A DNA stretch of 64,000 nucleotides from positions 4,200,041 to 4,264,040 of the forward strand of contig CM038917.1 of assembly GCA_021904315.1 (NCBI GenBank). Direction: 5' to 3'. The position numbers and the translations under genes are program-made. Under the pieces are notes generated by a model, which was not told the origin of the DNA, ran no database searches, and was given only the letters and a program-made list of their open reading frames with translations. Source of the stretch: Sphagnum magellanicum (taxonomy: Eukaryota > Streptophyta > Sphagnopsida > Sphagnales > Sphagnaceae). This document shows, piece after piece, positions 24,996 to 36,297 of this stretch (position 1 is the first letter of the stretch; every line of letters starts with the position of its first letter).

Positions 24996-25259
24996 TATTT
25001 AAGGGCTAGGGTCTTAAGTTTGTTTATAGATTTTCAGCAGTAAAAGTTAAGCACCCAAGTAGGCTACTTACCGTTTGAGTGTGAGAGGGAGAGAACACAG
25101 TAGGTAGGACTCAGGAGAGAGTGCTGTGCAGTGTGCAGCGTGCACCCCTATTGTGTGTGTCCACAGAAATCAATCAGTAAATAAACAAGCCATCTTCTCT
25201 GCACTTGTAAGTTCAATTATTTTCTAAGGACAACACACAAATCAAGCTTAATGGCAGGT

Positions 25260-28200
25260 GGACTGTCTAGACTCTATTTTGGAGCCGTTGTCTTATGGCG
25301 CATAACTGTTTGGTGTGGGGAGAGAGTATTGAGATAATAGACTGATGGCTGGCTTCTGTTCCTGACAGATTTGGGGTTTTTTTTAGAAAACTGCGCCCCT
25401 CCTCTGGAGTCCTGAGTTGCTGTTGTTTTCTTTCATTTTATTTTTTGGGGTTGTCTTGGGATGCTTGCAAAGTGCTGTACTTTCCTTCCTGCTCTTGGGA
25501 CAAATAACAATAATCCTTCTTAGATAGGTAGACTGACTGTGATGAACTTAGTTTTCTGATAGGAAAGAAAAATCCTTCATATGTTTCTCCTTTTGAAGGA
25601 ATGGAATGCATGTAAAAATGTAGAAATGCCCTCAGGTATAGAGCTATCCACACATCTGCATACGCTGTTAGATAATGAGGAGTTCCAATGGCTTCTCTTT
25701 CTTTCACATCATGTTAGATATTGAGGAATTCCACTATGTTCTCTTTCTTTCACAACATCGGTTACAAAAGATTCCGTGATAGAAGATGTTTGACATACAA
25801 TTTTGGTGTGTCACTAGGTAGTGACTCCCTATGAGGCGTGGCCTCGCTCTTAATTGGCTTTAATGTCTGTCGGTAGCCTCAAAGTAGAGTAAGAAAGTTG
25901 TAAAGTAGAATTTATGCAGGTTGGAAATGAAAGAGTAGGCCATGACAACCACTTCTGCCATTGGAGAGTGCCTGAAAACTTGTGGAATCAGCAGGTACAT
26001 GCCTTTACCTGTATATATCACAAGAGCAACGAGAGATATAATTGGTCAGAGTCAAGCAGCACCCATGAACAACAACGCACCATCACCATGTTGTGATGTT
26101 GTGCAGGCACAGAACACTCTTTTTTTTATTGGGTTTGTGTTCCCAACTAACCTCCACATAGCTCAAGGTGTGCCAGGTGTTTTAAATTTGGGGTTTGTCC
26201 AACTTGATGACCTCAAAATGGGAGAACGCGGGTGATGCATTCCTGGGTGCTGGGTCACACGAGCTGACAAAATGTGCTTAACTTAAAACCCGTATGTATG
26301 CAAATGTCACTATATGTTCTTCATGGTGCAAAAAATAATGGAATAATATTGGCTCCGTGATGAAATGGGGCTACATGTATGATTAACTTATTAAATTTAG
26401 GTCAGTTTCTTGTAATGCTTGAAATTACATTTGATAGCGTCCACTAGGGTAGCAGCAGTAAAATAGTGTGCACACACTACATCTCGGATGAAGTACAGCC
26501 CTCAACGAGCATGACAATGGATTTGAGCTTTGGACCTTTAATGTTCCACAAGATATAGTGATCTCCATAAAAGCCAAGTTTGTGTTTAATGATTGCTTGC
26601 AATTGATCAGCCATAATGATTTGCCCATGTGGTGGCATTTAAATGGTCTCTTGTTTATACTATTCATTCTATGTTGGATGTGATCATCAAAGGTAGAGGC
26701 GACAATGTGGGTAGACCTGCTCTCATTCTACACTTGACAACTGCAGTGCACAAAAGAGGTTGTAGGACCTCTTTACACTAGATTGTTGAATTTTCATGGG
26801 ATGTCTTTTGAATGAGGCTCAAGGGCTTTCTCTGAATATCTTGGTCACGGGCCTTCAAATCTAGCGTAAAGAGGTCCATAGCAGGCTCCTGCAACTCAAT
26901 GCTCAAGCACACAAACACTTGAATCACCTTGGCAATTATGATCAAAAGCCTCAACTAATGTAAGCATGCCCATCACCAAAGAGTTGTCGGTGATTGAATC
27001 CCTCAACAGTGTGAAAGGGAGGTACTTAGTGACACTTGCAGCAACCAGAATTCAATGTGGACCCTATTGTGTTTGGCTTTTTCAACATGCAGCGAACACT
27101 ATTCATATGTGTGTGTGATGGCGTGTACTTGGGAGACTCTGATTTAACAAGGAGGAGATGTGTGTTTGGTGTGGAAAATCCTGAGAGACACAATTGTGTG
27201 TGTGATTGGTATTTGTGTGTGTAATGGTGGATCTTTAAGAGACCAAAGAGAGGAGAGATAAAAGGGGCACTTTGCCACCTTAAGACAATCAAAGAGAATT
27301 CATTGTGGTAATCCAGGGATTGCAAGTACCCCAAAAACCTTTTGCATTTTGTGTTTCTTTGCTTGTTTTTTTAAAGAAATTCTTTCTTAGTGGGCTTGGG
27401 GGCTAATTTGTTGTTGTGGAGGAAATTAACACTACATTAATAGGATTGCAAATATTTTTAATTTGGTTTTTCTTCTTTCATTGGTTTATATTTGGGGTCT
27501 TAATGCTTGAATTTCACATTTCATCTTTTACTTGACAATTATCAAGGCTTTAGTGGGCAATTGTAGGGGTTCATGTTTATAATATCATCCTCAAGTTCAG
27601 GGAATGGATGAATATGAATTGTGTTGTTAACGAAGTGCAAGTGAGTTTTTCTAGCCTTCAAATATTTAAGGGGTGAAGGATTGCGTGATGAAAGATTACT
27701 AATGTTTACATCAAAAATTGTAAACTAGGGATGTACATGGTCATGCAAAAAAAGCATGGAGGAACCCTTTTCTATTAAAAAAATACTTGTTTTTTAAAAG
27801 AGTTCTATTCCAAAGTGGGATCTTTCAATTCAATCATTCTTTATTGATTCTGGATGAGCATGGTTCACATGTTACAAAGTAAAAGCAATACATAAGGCAC
27901 AAAAAGTTTGGGTTAGATTTTATCATATTGCCTTCACACACTTCACATGCTTTAGAGCTCCTAGATATGTATGTTTTCAAAAAACCTCAAAACGACAGTT
28001 AAATTTTTTTAAAAAAAGGCAATGGTTTTAAATAATTACATAAACCATACCAGATTACAATAGCTAAGTGGGTAGACAAAGCTTTAGACTATTCATTGTC
28101 CAAACAAAACATCAAGTCAAGTTTTAACATTAAAAGAATTTGATCATTTAACCCTAAGGTCATGGATATCAAGACCAAACCTAGTGATGTTTATCAACAC

Positions 28201-29555
28201 CACCTAACAAAAAGAAAATGAAAAACAATTATATTTTAGAGAAAGCAATTTCAATGATCATAACAATAAAGAAAACACAAGCTTTCTACCATAAAATCAT
28301 GAAACATAATAACCATAGTTGAAACTATAAAAATTGGAAATGATGTTAATGATTAGGCGATGATAAATAATGTTCACGAAAACCTTAATGTTGTGCAACT
28401 ATGTGTCTTTTACAACTAATGTGCAACAAAATTGGGATATTTTCACATAAATATAATAATACATTTATGAATAAAATGTCATGATTGAAATTCACAAAGC
28501 TCTATTATTATAATCACATAGTAGTTGCACACAATGGCCCTCTATAATGGAAATACACACCATATATACAACTTTATTTGCAAATAGCACAAAAGTTGTT
28601 GCATGTAACCATGGTGCAACAAGCATACAACCCTAAATTGTACAATCATGTCACATTTACACATTGCCACCATGAAAAATTCAAACTGGCACACCCATTG
28701 TCATGTCATCCATGAGGTCATTAAGAGCAACTCTTTTGCAATTGCTAATTTTCAACTATATATCTATCTATGATTCAACAAGTAATTTGCAATTAAATTT
28801 GAATTGGAATTAAAAAATTTGGATGAGATATAAGTAAGCAAGTGACACATACAAATAAGTTAATTGATCTTCTCTTTATATCAACAACCTTCATGCATCT
28901 ATGTTTGCTCTCATGATCTTTCTTTCTAAACATTTTGTGCATTTCTTGATTTTTTTAAAATACAATTATCATATGCGATACATAATTAAAATCACTTTTC
29001 TTATTTCTTTTGATTTATAATTTTTAAAAAAAAATTGCAAGTCTTATTACTTTAAAAATATGAAAATTTGAATCTTCACAACTAGTCTTTTGTTTATTTG
29101 TATAAAAAAATAGTATGAGAAAGACATCCATTTTGTTTTGAAAAAAAAATTGTAATAGAGTGGAAGAGCATGAATAAGCATGAGGAACACCACATGAACA
29201 TAAATGTGCATTGATCGGCCTAGGTCAGAACTTTTACCTTGATTGATCACCAGCCTGTGCTTGGTGATGGGCGTAGTAGTTAACTCTATCATAAAATAGA
29301 ATCATGGTTATGTCATATACCTTACCCTAAGGTTGGTTTCTTCATTAAATAATCCTCAAAATAACGAAACAAATTTTTGTGAAAATATGAAGTTGACATG
29401 TTGAAAATCATCATAAATAATTATTCAGAATAATTATTGAAACTCTGAATAATTTCACTACTCATGTGACAATATCATAATAAATCATGGACAATTCAAT
29501 AATTTCATATTTAATTTTTTGAAAAAATAAATTGTTTGTTTTGTCAATGTGGAAA
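25260..29555. other. AT-rich spacer without a supported gene
   Basis: Frames of 60-100 codons occur but show no domains or splice-consistent context. The one structured item is a 20-base inverted repeat near 26.8 kb, listed separately. Confidence 0.4.
26765..26877. repeat. short inverted repeat (hairpin)
   Basis: GGACCTCTTTACACTAGATT at 26,765-26,784 is matched, with one mismatch, by its reverse complement at 26,858-26,877, leaving a 73-base loop. It could be a small foldback element or an RNA hairpin. Confidence 0.6.
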
Positions 29556-29759
29556 CTGACCCATCCCTACGGTACTGACATCAAATTGTGAACAGAAATC
29601 AGTCGAGCTGAATCAAGGTACCTGGTGTTAGACTCAGCCTCGAGTAATTCCCAACCGACAATTCAGGAAATGAAACTCTCACCATTGTGATTGTTAACAA
29701 GGGGTGTGTCAATTACATTGTGGCCTTGCCATTTACATGAAAGAAGTATCTTAAGGCAA

Positions 29760-30020
29760 AAGAAGAATTATGGAGACTCAAATATTTCACCATGCAAAAA
29801 TATAATCTTCAAAAAATCCTCTAAAAAAACCCCAAATCCATCAAGATGTTATAACTCTGTAACTAATCTCAAGTTTCAACACAAGCCAAAATATCATCTT
29901 TAAAAAATCCTCATATAAAAATAGACCTATTTTACCTATGGGCCAAAAATCCATTAAGCTACTATACTCTATAATGAATCTAAACACAATATCCTTGCCT
30001 CAGTAGGCAAGGCTAACAAA
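29760..30020 (+). repeat. direct repeat, copy 1
   Basis: This block recurs at 34,014-34,290 in the same orientation. Shared runs include ACTCAAATATTTCACCATGC, CAAGTTTCAACACAAGCCAA, CCTCATATAAAAATAGACCT and AATGAATCTAAACACAATAT. By eye the identity is about 85 percent with small indels. Confidence 0.7.
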
Positions 30021-31157
30021 TAGTTCTCTCCTTCATATTACCCACACGGTTGAATGCATATCATTTGAACTATTGTAGTATGTGTCCAGGTTTGGAGATA
30101 ATTAAATTATTTTTTGAAATGCTGAATTTTCTATGAAAGGAACCACAATCGAGAACCCCAAATTTGGGTACTATGGTATTTCAATTTATTTTCAAATTTT
30201 TAAAAAAAAAATTTAATGTGAAGGCCCAAGGTGGGGGAATTAAATTCACCAAAAACACAAAGATCGGGTATATGATATGGTATGGTATATGTACTTGTTC
30301 ACGGAAACCTGCCTTCTTCATCAATGAGGACTGGGGACCATGTACTAAACAACTATTATTATGTTGTAGGTAAATATGATGTCAATTTTACACCAATCTA
30401 TTGTCATGTTATCCTTTCTTTGTTAATTAATGTTAGAATTCATAATTGATTAATATTCATATTTGATTACTACTTGTCAAATGAAAAAAATAAACAATAT
30501 CACATCACCTTCACATAAGATGATTTTAAAAAAAAAATTTGAGATCAATTTCAAGAGACTTGAGTTCATTCTTGAAAAGGTAGTTATTGCCCTATCACAA
30601 AATATGGGTTTTTGGAAATCAATAGCCCTTGGTTCATTACACATGTGTGAGGTAAAGCTTGTGATTTCATAAATCACAAAGGATTGTCATTGCACCTAGG
30701 TTTGCCCCAATGGGGTTTTTAGGGTTAAAACTTAAATCAATCAAAATGCAATTGATGAGGGGATGATGGAACATTGGGCAGAGTGGCATTTGTTATAATG
30801 CTTGCAAATGCAATAATGTTTTTTTAGATGTGTTTGCTAATCAATTATTGCTCTAAGCTTAGTATGTAGCTTTAAATGTTGCTCTCACAAAAACTTCTAT
30901 TGGGGGAATTTCAGAGCAATAGTTAGTTTGATAGGTGAGGGAGGGTTAGGGTTAGTTTAGATAAATTGTTTTCGATCCCAAGTAAAGAAGCTAACAAATG
31001 GGGTTTCAATATTGTTGTCCACTCATTATGCAAGTGAGGCCAACAAGCCTAACATTGGAATAGACTTCATGTTGCGAGGTTTTCCCAATGGTTGAAATGG
31101 AAGATCATGAAGGAAGGACTCAAAACATCAAGCCTTTGATCTATTTAATTATGGATC

Positions 31158-31640
31158 ATGAATTTAAACCTACTAATATACAACATTAAAGGTCTCAATG
31201 AATCCCAAATAGTTGACACACTCTAAAAATATCAAGGTCTTAAATCAAAAGCATACATTATTATGTTCCAAGAACATAAGCTCAGAGGTTATAAATTCCA
31301 AGACCTCTCACATCTAATGGGGTTTCAAGCTAGGGTTAATTCAGTTGTAGGCTACAACTCCACTAACCAAATAGGTGAGGTTAGACATGGAGGCGTATGC
31401 ACCATAGTAGAGTAGTCAAGTTGTCAATACGATTATCAAATCAACATTTTTGGAGGCAACATGGTCCAATGGATTTGATTATTTAAGGAACCCCATATGG
31501 TAATGTGAGGATTTTAAAATCTCTATGCACCAAATGACTATCAGGAGAGATGCAAGATATGGAAAGCCATGCTTGTATAACTAGCTAGAGATCTGAAATG
31601 GATCTTAAGTGTGGACATTAATATGGTATAACTTAAGAGA
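31158..31640 (+). pseudogene. LINE endonuclease remnant
   Basis: A broken plus-strand frame gives NLNLLIYNIKGLNES, IIMFQEHKLRGYKFQDL, LYAPNDYQERCKIWKAM and WILSVDINMV. These correspond to the start, the catalytic Glu motif (QEHKL) and the N-Y/P-N and D-x-N motifs of the apurinic-type endonuclease of L1-like plant LINEs. Several stops interrupt it. No reverse transcriptase domain was recognised downstream. Confidence 0.6.
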
Positions 31641-34013
31641 GATAATACATCATTATACATCATTATGTGGTTCGTTACTTAGTAATAAGGATTGATTATT
31701 GTGCGAAGATTTTAAAGCTAGTTTGAAATAAAAGATACATTTACACCAACTAATAATTTTAAATTCTTTTGGGATAATCGGAAGGCGCAATTCAAACCCC
31801 CTTTGCATAACCCTAATATGATAACTTTGTATTATTAAATTAGGGATGATGGGGTTTAATCAAACCACCCACCAATTGAATTTGCAGTTGAACTCACTAA
31901 TAAAGGTTAGAAAACGATACGTATAGAAATGTAAGGTCAGCCACCAAGTCAAGAAAGTCTATGAAACTAAACCAAATTCAAAGTACCAACATCCATTGGT
32001 TTTGTGGGAAACAAATCTATCATTTCGAAACTCCTCACCCTAGATGATCATCTCAGCTTTCCAATTATCCTTGCCATTTGCTTTTGCTCATACTCTGAAT
32101 TCATATTGTTACTCATTGTTTCCTAACCTAAACCCAACCTTAACATGTGGGTTGCATGTTTTATATTATCCCATCAAAATAACCTACATTTCTATCCCCC
32201 AATTCTTCTTCTAAGAACTGATCTAGTTGTTTTTTTATTGTTTTGTCACTATATAACTCATGACCATGTTGCAAGGGTCAACTTTGACCAAAAAAATAAT
32301 TTCCCCACTAATGAACAATGTCTACCGCTCCTTTTTTGCCCTATTGTGTGGTAAGGATGTGAAATTTTAAGTTAAGTTTCATCCTTAAAGTCTCAAGTTG
32401 GATCTAGAATCCTAGGGCCTCTTCCTATCTCTTATGGATAGTTTTACCATTACATTTTCCCACTCCAAATCTCGGATCTTCAAGATTCAAACCCTTCACT
32501 TTCAACACCTCACAACCTTCCACAATATTGATTTTTCAAAGACATAAACCATTATTGTCAACATTGGAAAATATGATTTTATTCATTGCCTAAATTAAAA
32601 CTTCAAATCTCAATATTTAAATCCAACACAATTGTCCCCAACCAAATTTTTTGGGTATACGATCTGAAGCATGGTTGCCCAATGTAATACCATGGATACG
32701 ACAACCCTAGAATATTCTTAGTGAAGGTTGCTGAGTAACAAAAATAAAAGACACAAGAGAAGCACAATTTTAGAGGAACGCAAGTTTGCCTTCAAAAGGA
32801 AAAAACAAAAATGAATGAAAACAAAAGCAAACTAGAATTTGTAGGAAGTCATTGTGAAGGCAAGAAGGTTGCCCTTGGTACCTTTATATTGAACTAATCC
32901 AAAGGATTAATTAATGATTTTTTTGAAGTTGTGTCAACATCTTCCACACAATTGCCCTCCTTGGTTCTATTATAGTTATTTTCTAGTGGGTTTGATGTTT
33001 TAATTAAACAATAAAAAATAACTAAAAGAACATTGAAAACCACAATATATTACATCAATTAAATTAAATTAAACTAATTACAAAAAGAAAAGTATTAAAA
33101 CACCAGATAAACATCCATAAATAAAGTCGACATACGACGCTCCTTGCACTTAGAAATCCATCCTATGTATTGAGACCTTTCAAAGGTACAATTTTTTCTT
33201 CTTTCCTCCTAAAATCTTGCAAAACAACCCACATACTCACATAGAAGGACAAAGAGAAACCTACATTATAAATCCTTATCCCAATTTCCACTAGGGGCAC
33301 GACTTGTATATTTTCGGAATCACTTGAAATAAAACGATGTTTTAAAATTTGTTATGTAATAATGAAATATATTTTATAATAAATTAATTATATTATAAAT
33401 ATTTTATAACGAATTATAAGCACCATATTTACATTGAAATAAAAATTTAAAAATAAAATTCAATAAACAACACCTTTTTTTTTTTGCATACCTTTTAGAA
33501 TAAAATGGAAATGACCTCTCAACACAATCTTTTCCATAAACACCCAATTACTAGCAAATTAGTTGTCCATTATTCTATCATCGAGGACTAACTATCAAGT
33601 AAATCCCCAATAGATAAGTTTTCATTTGTTGTTTTTTATTTATTAGCCATTGAGGGATGCATCTCCCCTTGCACTTTCGATTCCATACTACATTTGTGTA
33701 AGCATTTTAGGAAGAATACACTTGAACAATGCCTCCTCGTGTGATTTTGGAACCCAAAATGAAAAATAAAATAAAAGACTTGATGCAAAGTTCTAGTAGA
33801 AGAATGAAAGGAAAAATTAATGAAAGGAGATACTTACCTCTTAGTGCCAACTATGGTGAAACATGGCAAAGGAGCAATGAAATGCCATGAAGCTTTGCAC
33901 TTGCACATACATAATGAAAAAAAAACTTGATCCAATAAAACGACAATACAAAGAGATGTTTACCTTTGAATGCCAACTACAGCAAAATGTGATAATGTTG
34001 CAACAACATACCA
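31641..34013. other. AT-rich spacer, probably decayed retroelement
   Basis: No readable gene. It lies between the LINE endonuclease remnant and the second direct repeat, so it may be decayed retroelement body. Confidence 0.3.
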
Positions 34014-34290
34014 TAGAAGAATTTATGAAAACTCAAATATTTCACCATGCAAAAACATAAATCTTCTGAAAATCCTCTAAAAGAAACCAAAATCCTTTCA
34101 AGATATTATTATAACTCTATATCTAATATCAAGTTTCAACACAAGCCAAAGATATCATCTTTCAAAAATCCTCATATAAAAATAGACCTATTATTTATTA
34201 CCACCTAGGGGCCAAAATCTCTTAAGCTACTACTATACTCTCTAATGAATCTAAACACAATATCCTTGTCTTCGTAGGCAAGGCCAACAA
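34014..34290 (+). repeat. direct repeat, copy 2
   Basis: Partner of the block at 29,760, about 4.25 kb away. The spacing and orientation are compatible with an old retroelement or a segmental duplication. Confidence 0.7.
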
Positions 34291-34642
34291 AAGAATTGAA
34301 AAAAGAATGGGGATACTTTACCTGTGCCTCACAGGTCTAGATGCTAGTTCTATCCTTCTGATGTACATGGACTGTAGGGTTTAGGGTTTTAGGGTTCCCA
34401 AAATGCAACCAGTTATCATAAAGTCCTAAATTCATTAATTTTTTTGAGGGGTGAATTTTCATCAATTGGCTTGTTTTTTGCCCTTTTTCCCCCAGACTGA
34501 TGAAAAAAATGTTTTTTTTTTTTTTTTTTTTTGGGGGGGGTTTCTGGTTGCTAGAAAAATGGCCACATTCTACATGAAGTTCCTTCCAGTGGGTGGCCAG
34601 AAATGTAGAAGAATGCATAAATTCTCTTTTTTCTATAATTTT

Positions 34643-34930
34643 GTTTATAACCAGATTTGGTTATCAATTTCTGGTTTAGAGTTTAGGGTTTAGGGTTCAT
34701 GGCCCAGGTTTAAACCCTAAACCCGTTTATAACCAGATTTGGTTATCAATTTCCGGTTTAGGGTTTAGGGTTCATGGCCCAGGTTTAAACCCTAAACCCG
34801 TTTATAACCAGATTTGGTTATCAATTTCTGGTTTAGGGTTTAGGATTTTAGGGTTTAGGGTTCATGGCCCAGGTTTAAACCCTAAACCCCTTTATAACCA
34901 GATTTGATTATCAATTTCCGGTTTTGATAA
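34643..34930 (+). repeat. tandem repeat with telomere-like palindromes
   Basis: About 3.5 head-to-tail units starting at 34,643, 34,725, 34,800 and 34,890 (82, 75, 90 and a partial unit). Each unit reads TTTATAACCAGATTTGG, then TTATCAATTTC, then GGTTTAGGGTTTAGGG, a short spacer with ATGGCCCAGG, then TTTAAACCCTAAACCC. The last two arms are complementary, so each unit can form a hairpin of telomere-like sequence. Confidence 0.85.
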
Positions 34931-35068
34931 CCGTCCAGCCCTGGTAGTTGGTAAGTCACACATGCTTGAATTTTGCATGGATTGCACCATGAGAACCGTC
35001 GGTCATCAAGTTTTCTCCGGACTGGCCTATGTACATCGCGTATGCATGAATGTGCATGAATTCCTTAC

Positions 35069-35153
35069 CGGCGAGGGCCTGCTGCTTCTTACGAGGCTTC
35101 GTGATTGTAGCTTTAACAACAACATCTTCTCCTTCTTCCCTTAACGAACTCAT
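35069..35153 (-). other. possible orphan first exon
   Basis: The minus-strand ATG at 35153 opens 28 codons (MSSLREEGEDVVVKATITKP then RKKQQALA) ending at a good donor, G|GTAAGG. No matching second exon is seen to the left, where only repeats lie. It may be the first exon of a gene broken by repeats, or a chance frame. Confidence 0.25.
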
Positions 35154-36297
35154 GTTTTTAGAACCCCAAAAGGTGGGTTTGGGGCTCTTTTGGGACGCTT
35201 TTCTGAACCTGGTCTCTCGATTACTAACTAAAATAAATTAATATTTGGCAAAGAAGTGCCAAACATTAGTAGTAGTGGGTATGATATGTTGTTTGTCACC
35301 CCCAGAAAAAAGAAAAAATAAAAAAAAGAGGGTAAAATTCTATCGTTTCCTTGCTTGAGAAGCTTCGTGAAACAAAAACACCAAACAGATTTCAGAAAGT
35401 GAATCGAGAAAGTGCAGAGGAAACGGTACACGCTTCTTTGAATTCCTCTTCTTCTTCTTGGGGTCTTTCGTTCTTCGACCTGCTCTCTCATATGTGCGCC
35501 AGCAGCATCTTCTGTTCATTGGATCCAGCGTAACAAAAAACAAATGTTGTACAAGATTCCCGCATTTTCTCTTCCTTTCAAAAATATGAAAGAGACCATG
35601 AACTTTCCAAATCGCATTGCACCTCAACTAGTACTTGCGGGCAAGTATATAATGCATGTGTGTGTGCGTGTGTGTTTCTGAGATTTGTGATCTCAAGGAC
35701 TTTGGCAATAGCAAGGCAATCTAGAGCTGGCAGGAGTTGCGGATTCATAATCTCTTTCTAAGCTCTCTCTCTATCTGGGTCCCTCTCTCTCTCTCTCTCG
35801 ACGGCCTTCTGTTGTGCTCGGCAAACATAAAATTGGAGGTAGGTTTTTTTTTTTTTTTTTAAATGATTTTTGGGGACTCAGAAGCTGTGGCATTGGTTGC
35901 AGAGATAATTTCCAAGTTTCGGAATTATTCCGTCTGTTGTGTGCTGTGTCAACCCAACTGGCTGCTTGAAATCAATTGGGTTTGAGTCCGAGAGAGAGCA
36001 TGAAGAAGAATCTTGAGGTTTAGTAGTGCAGAAACATGTCAGAAAATTGCTTTCAATGGATTGGTACAACATTCAGAACAGAAGAAAAACACAAGAGCTG
36101 GTAAATAGATATATAGATAGATCTCTTTTGGGTGTTTCCATCTCTATTTTCCTTCCTTGGATTGCCTTAAATTTGAAAAATGCAAAATTTTCAGCTCAGG
36201 TCCATATTTGTGACAAACATGTTTAAAATTGTAGAGAGAAGAAGCTGAACTCGGTAACACGCTTTGGATGTGGGGGAAATTATCTGCAGAGTACCTA

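Noticed and set aside
25000-25260. Long terminal repeat of a retrotransposon
   Set aside because: Promoter-like and CA-rich motifs are present, but no partner repeat, primer-binding site or gag-pol frame was seen.
25942-26235. 97-codon plus-strand frame
   Set aside because: No recognisable domain, no codon bias and no splice context.
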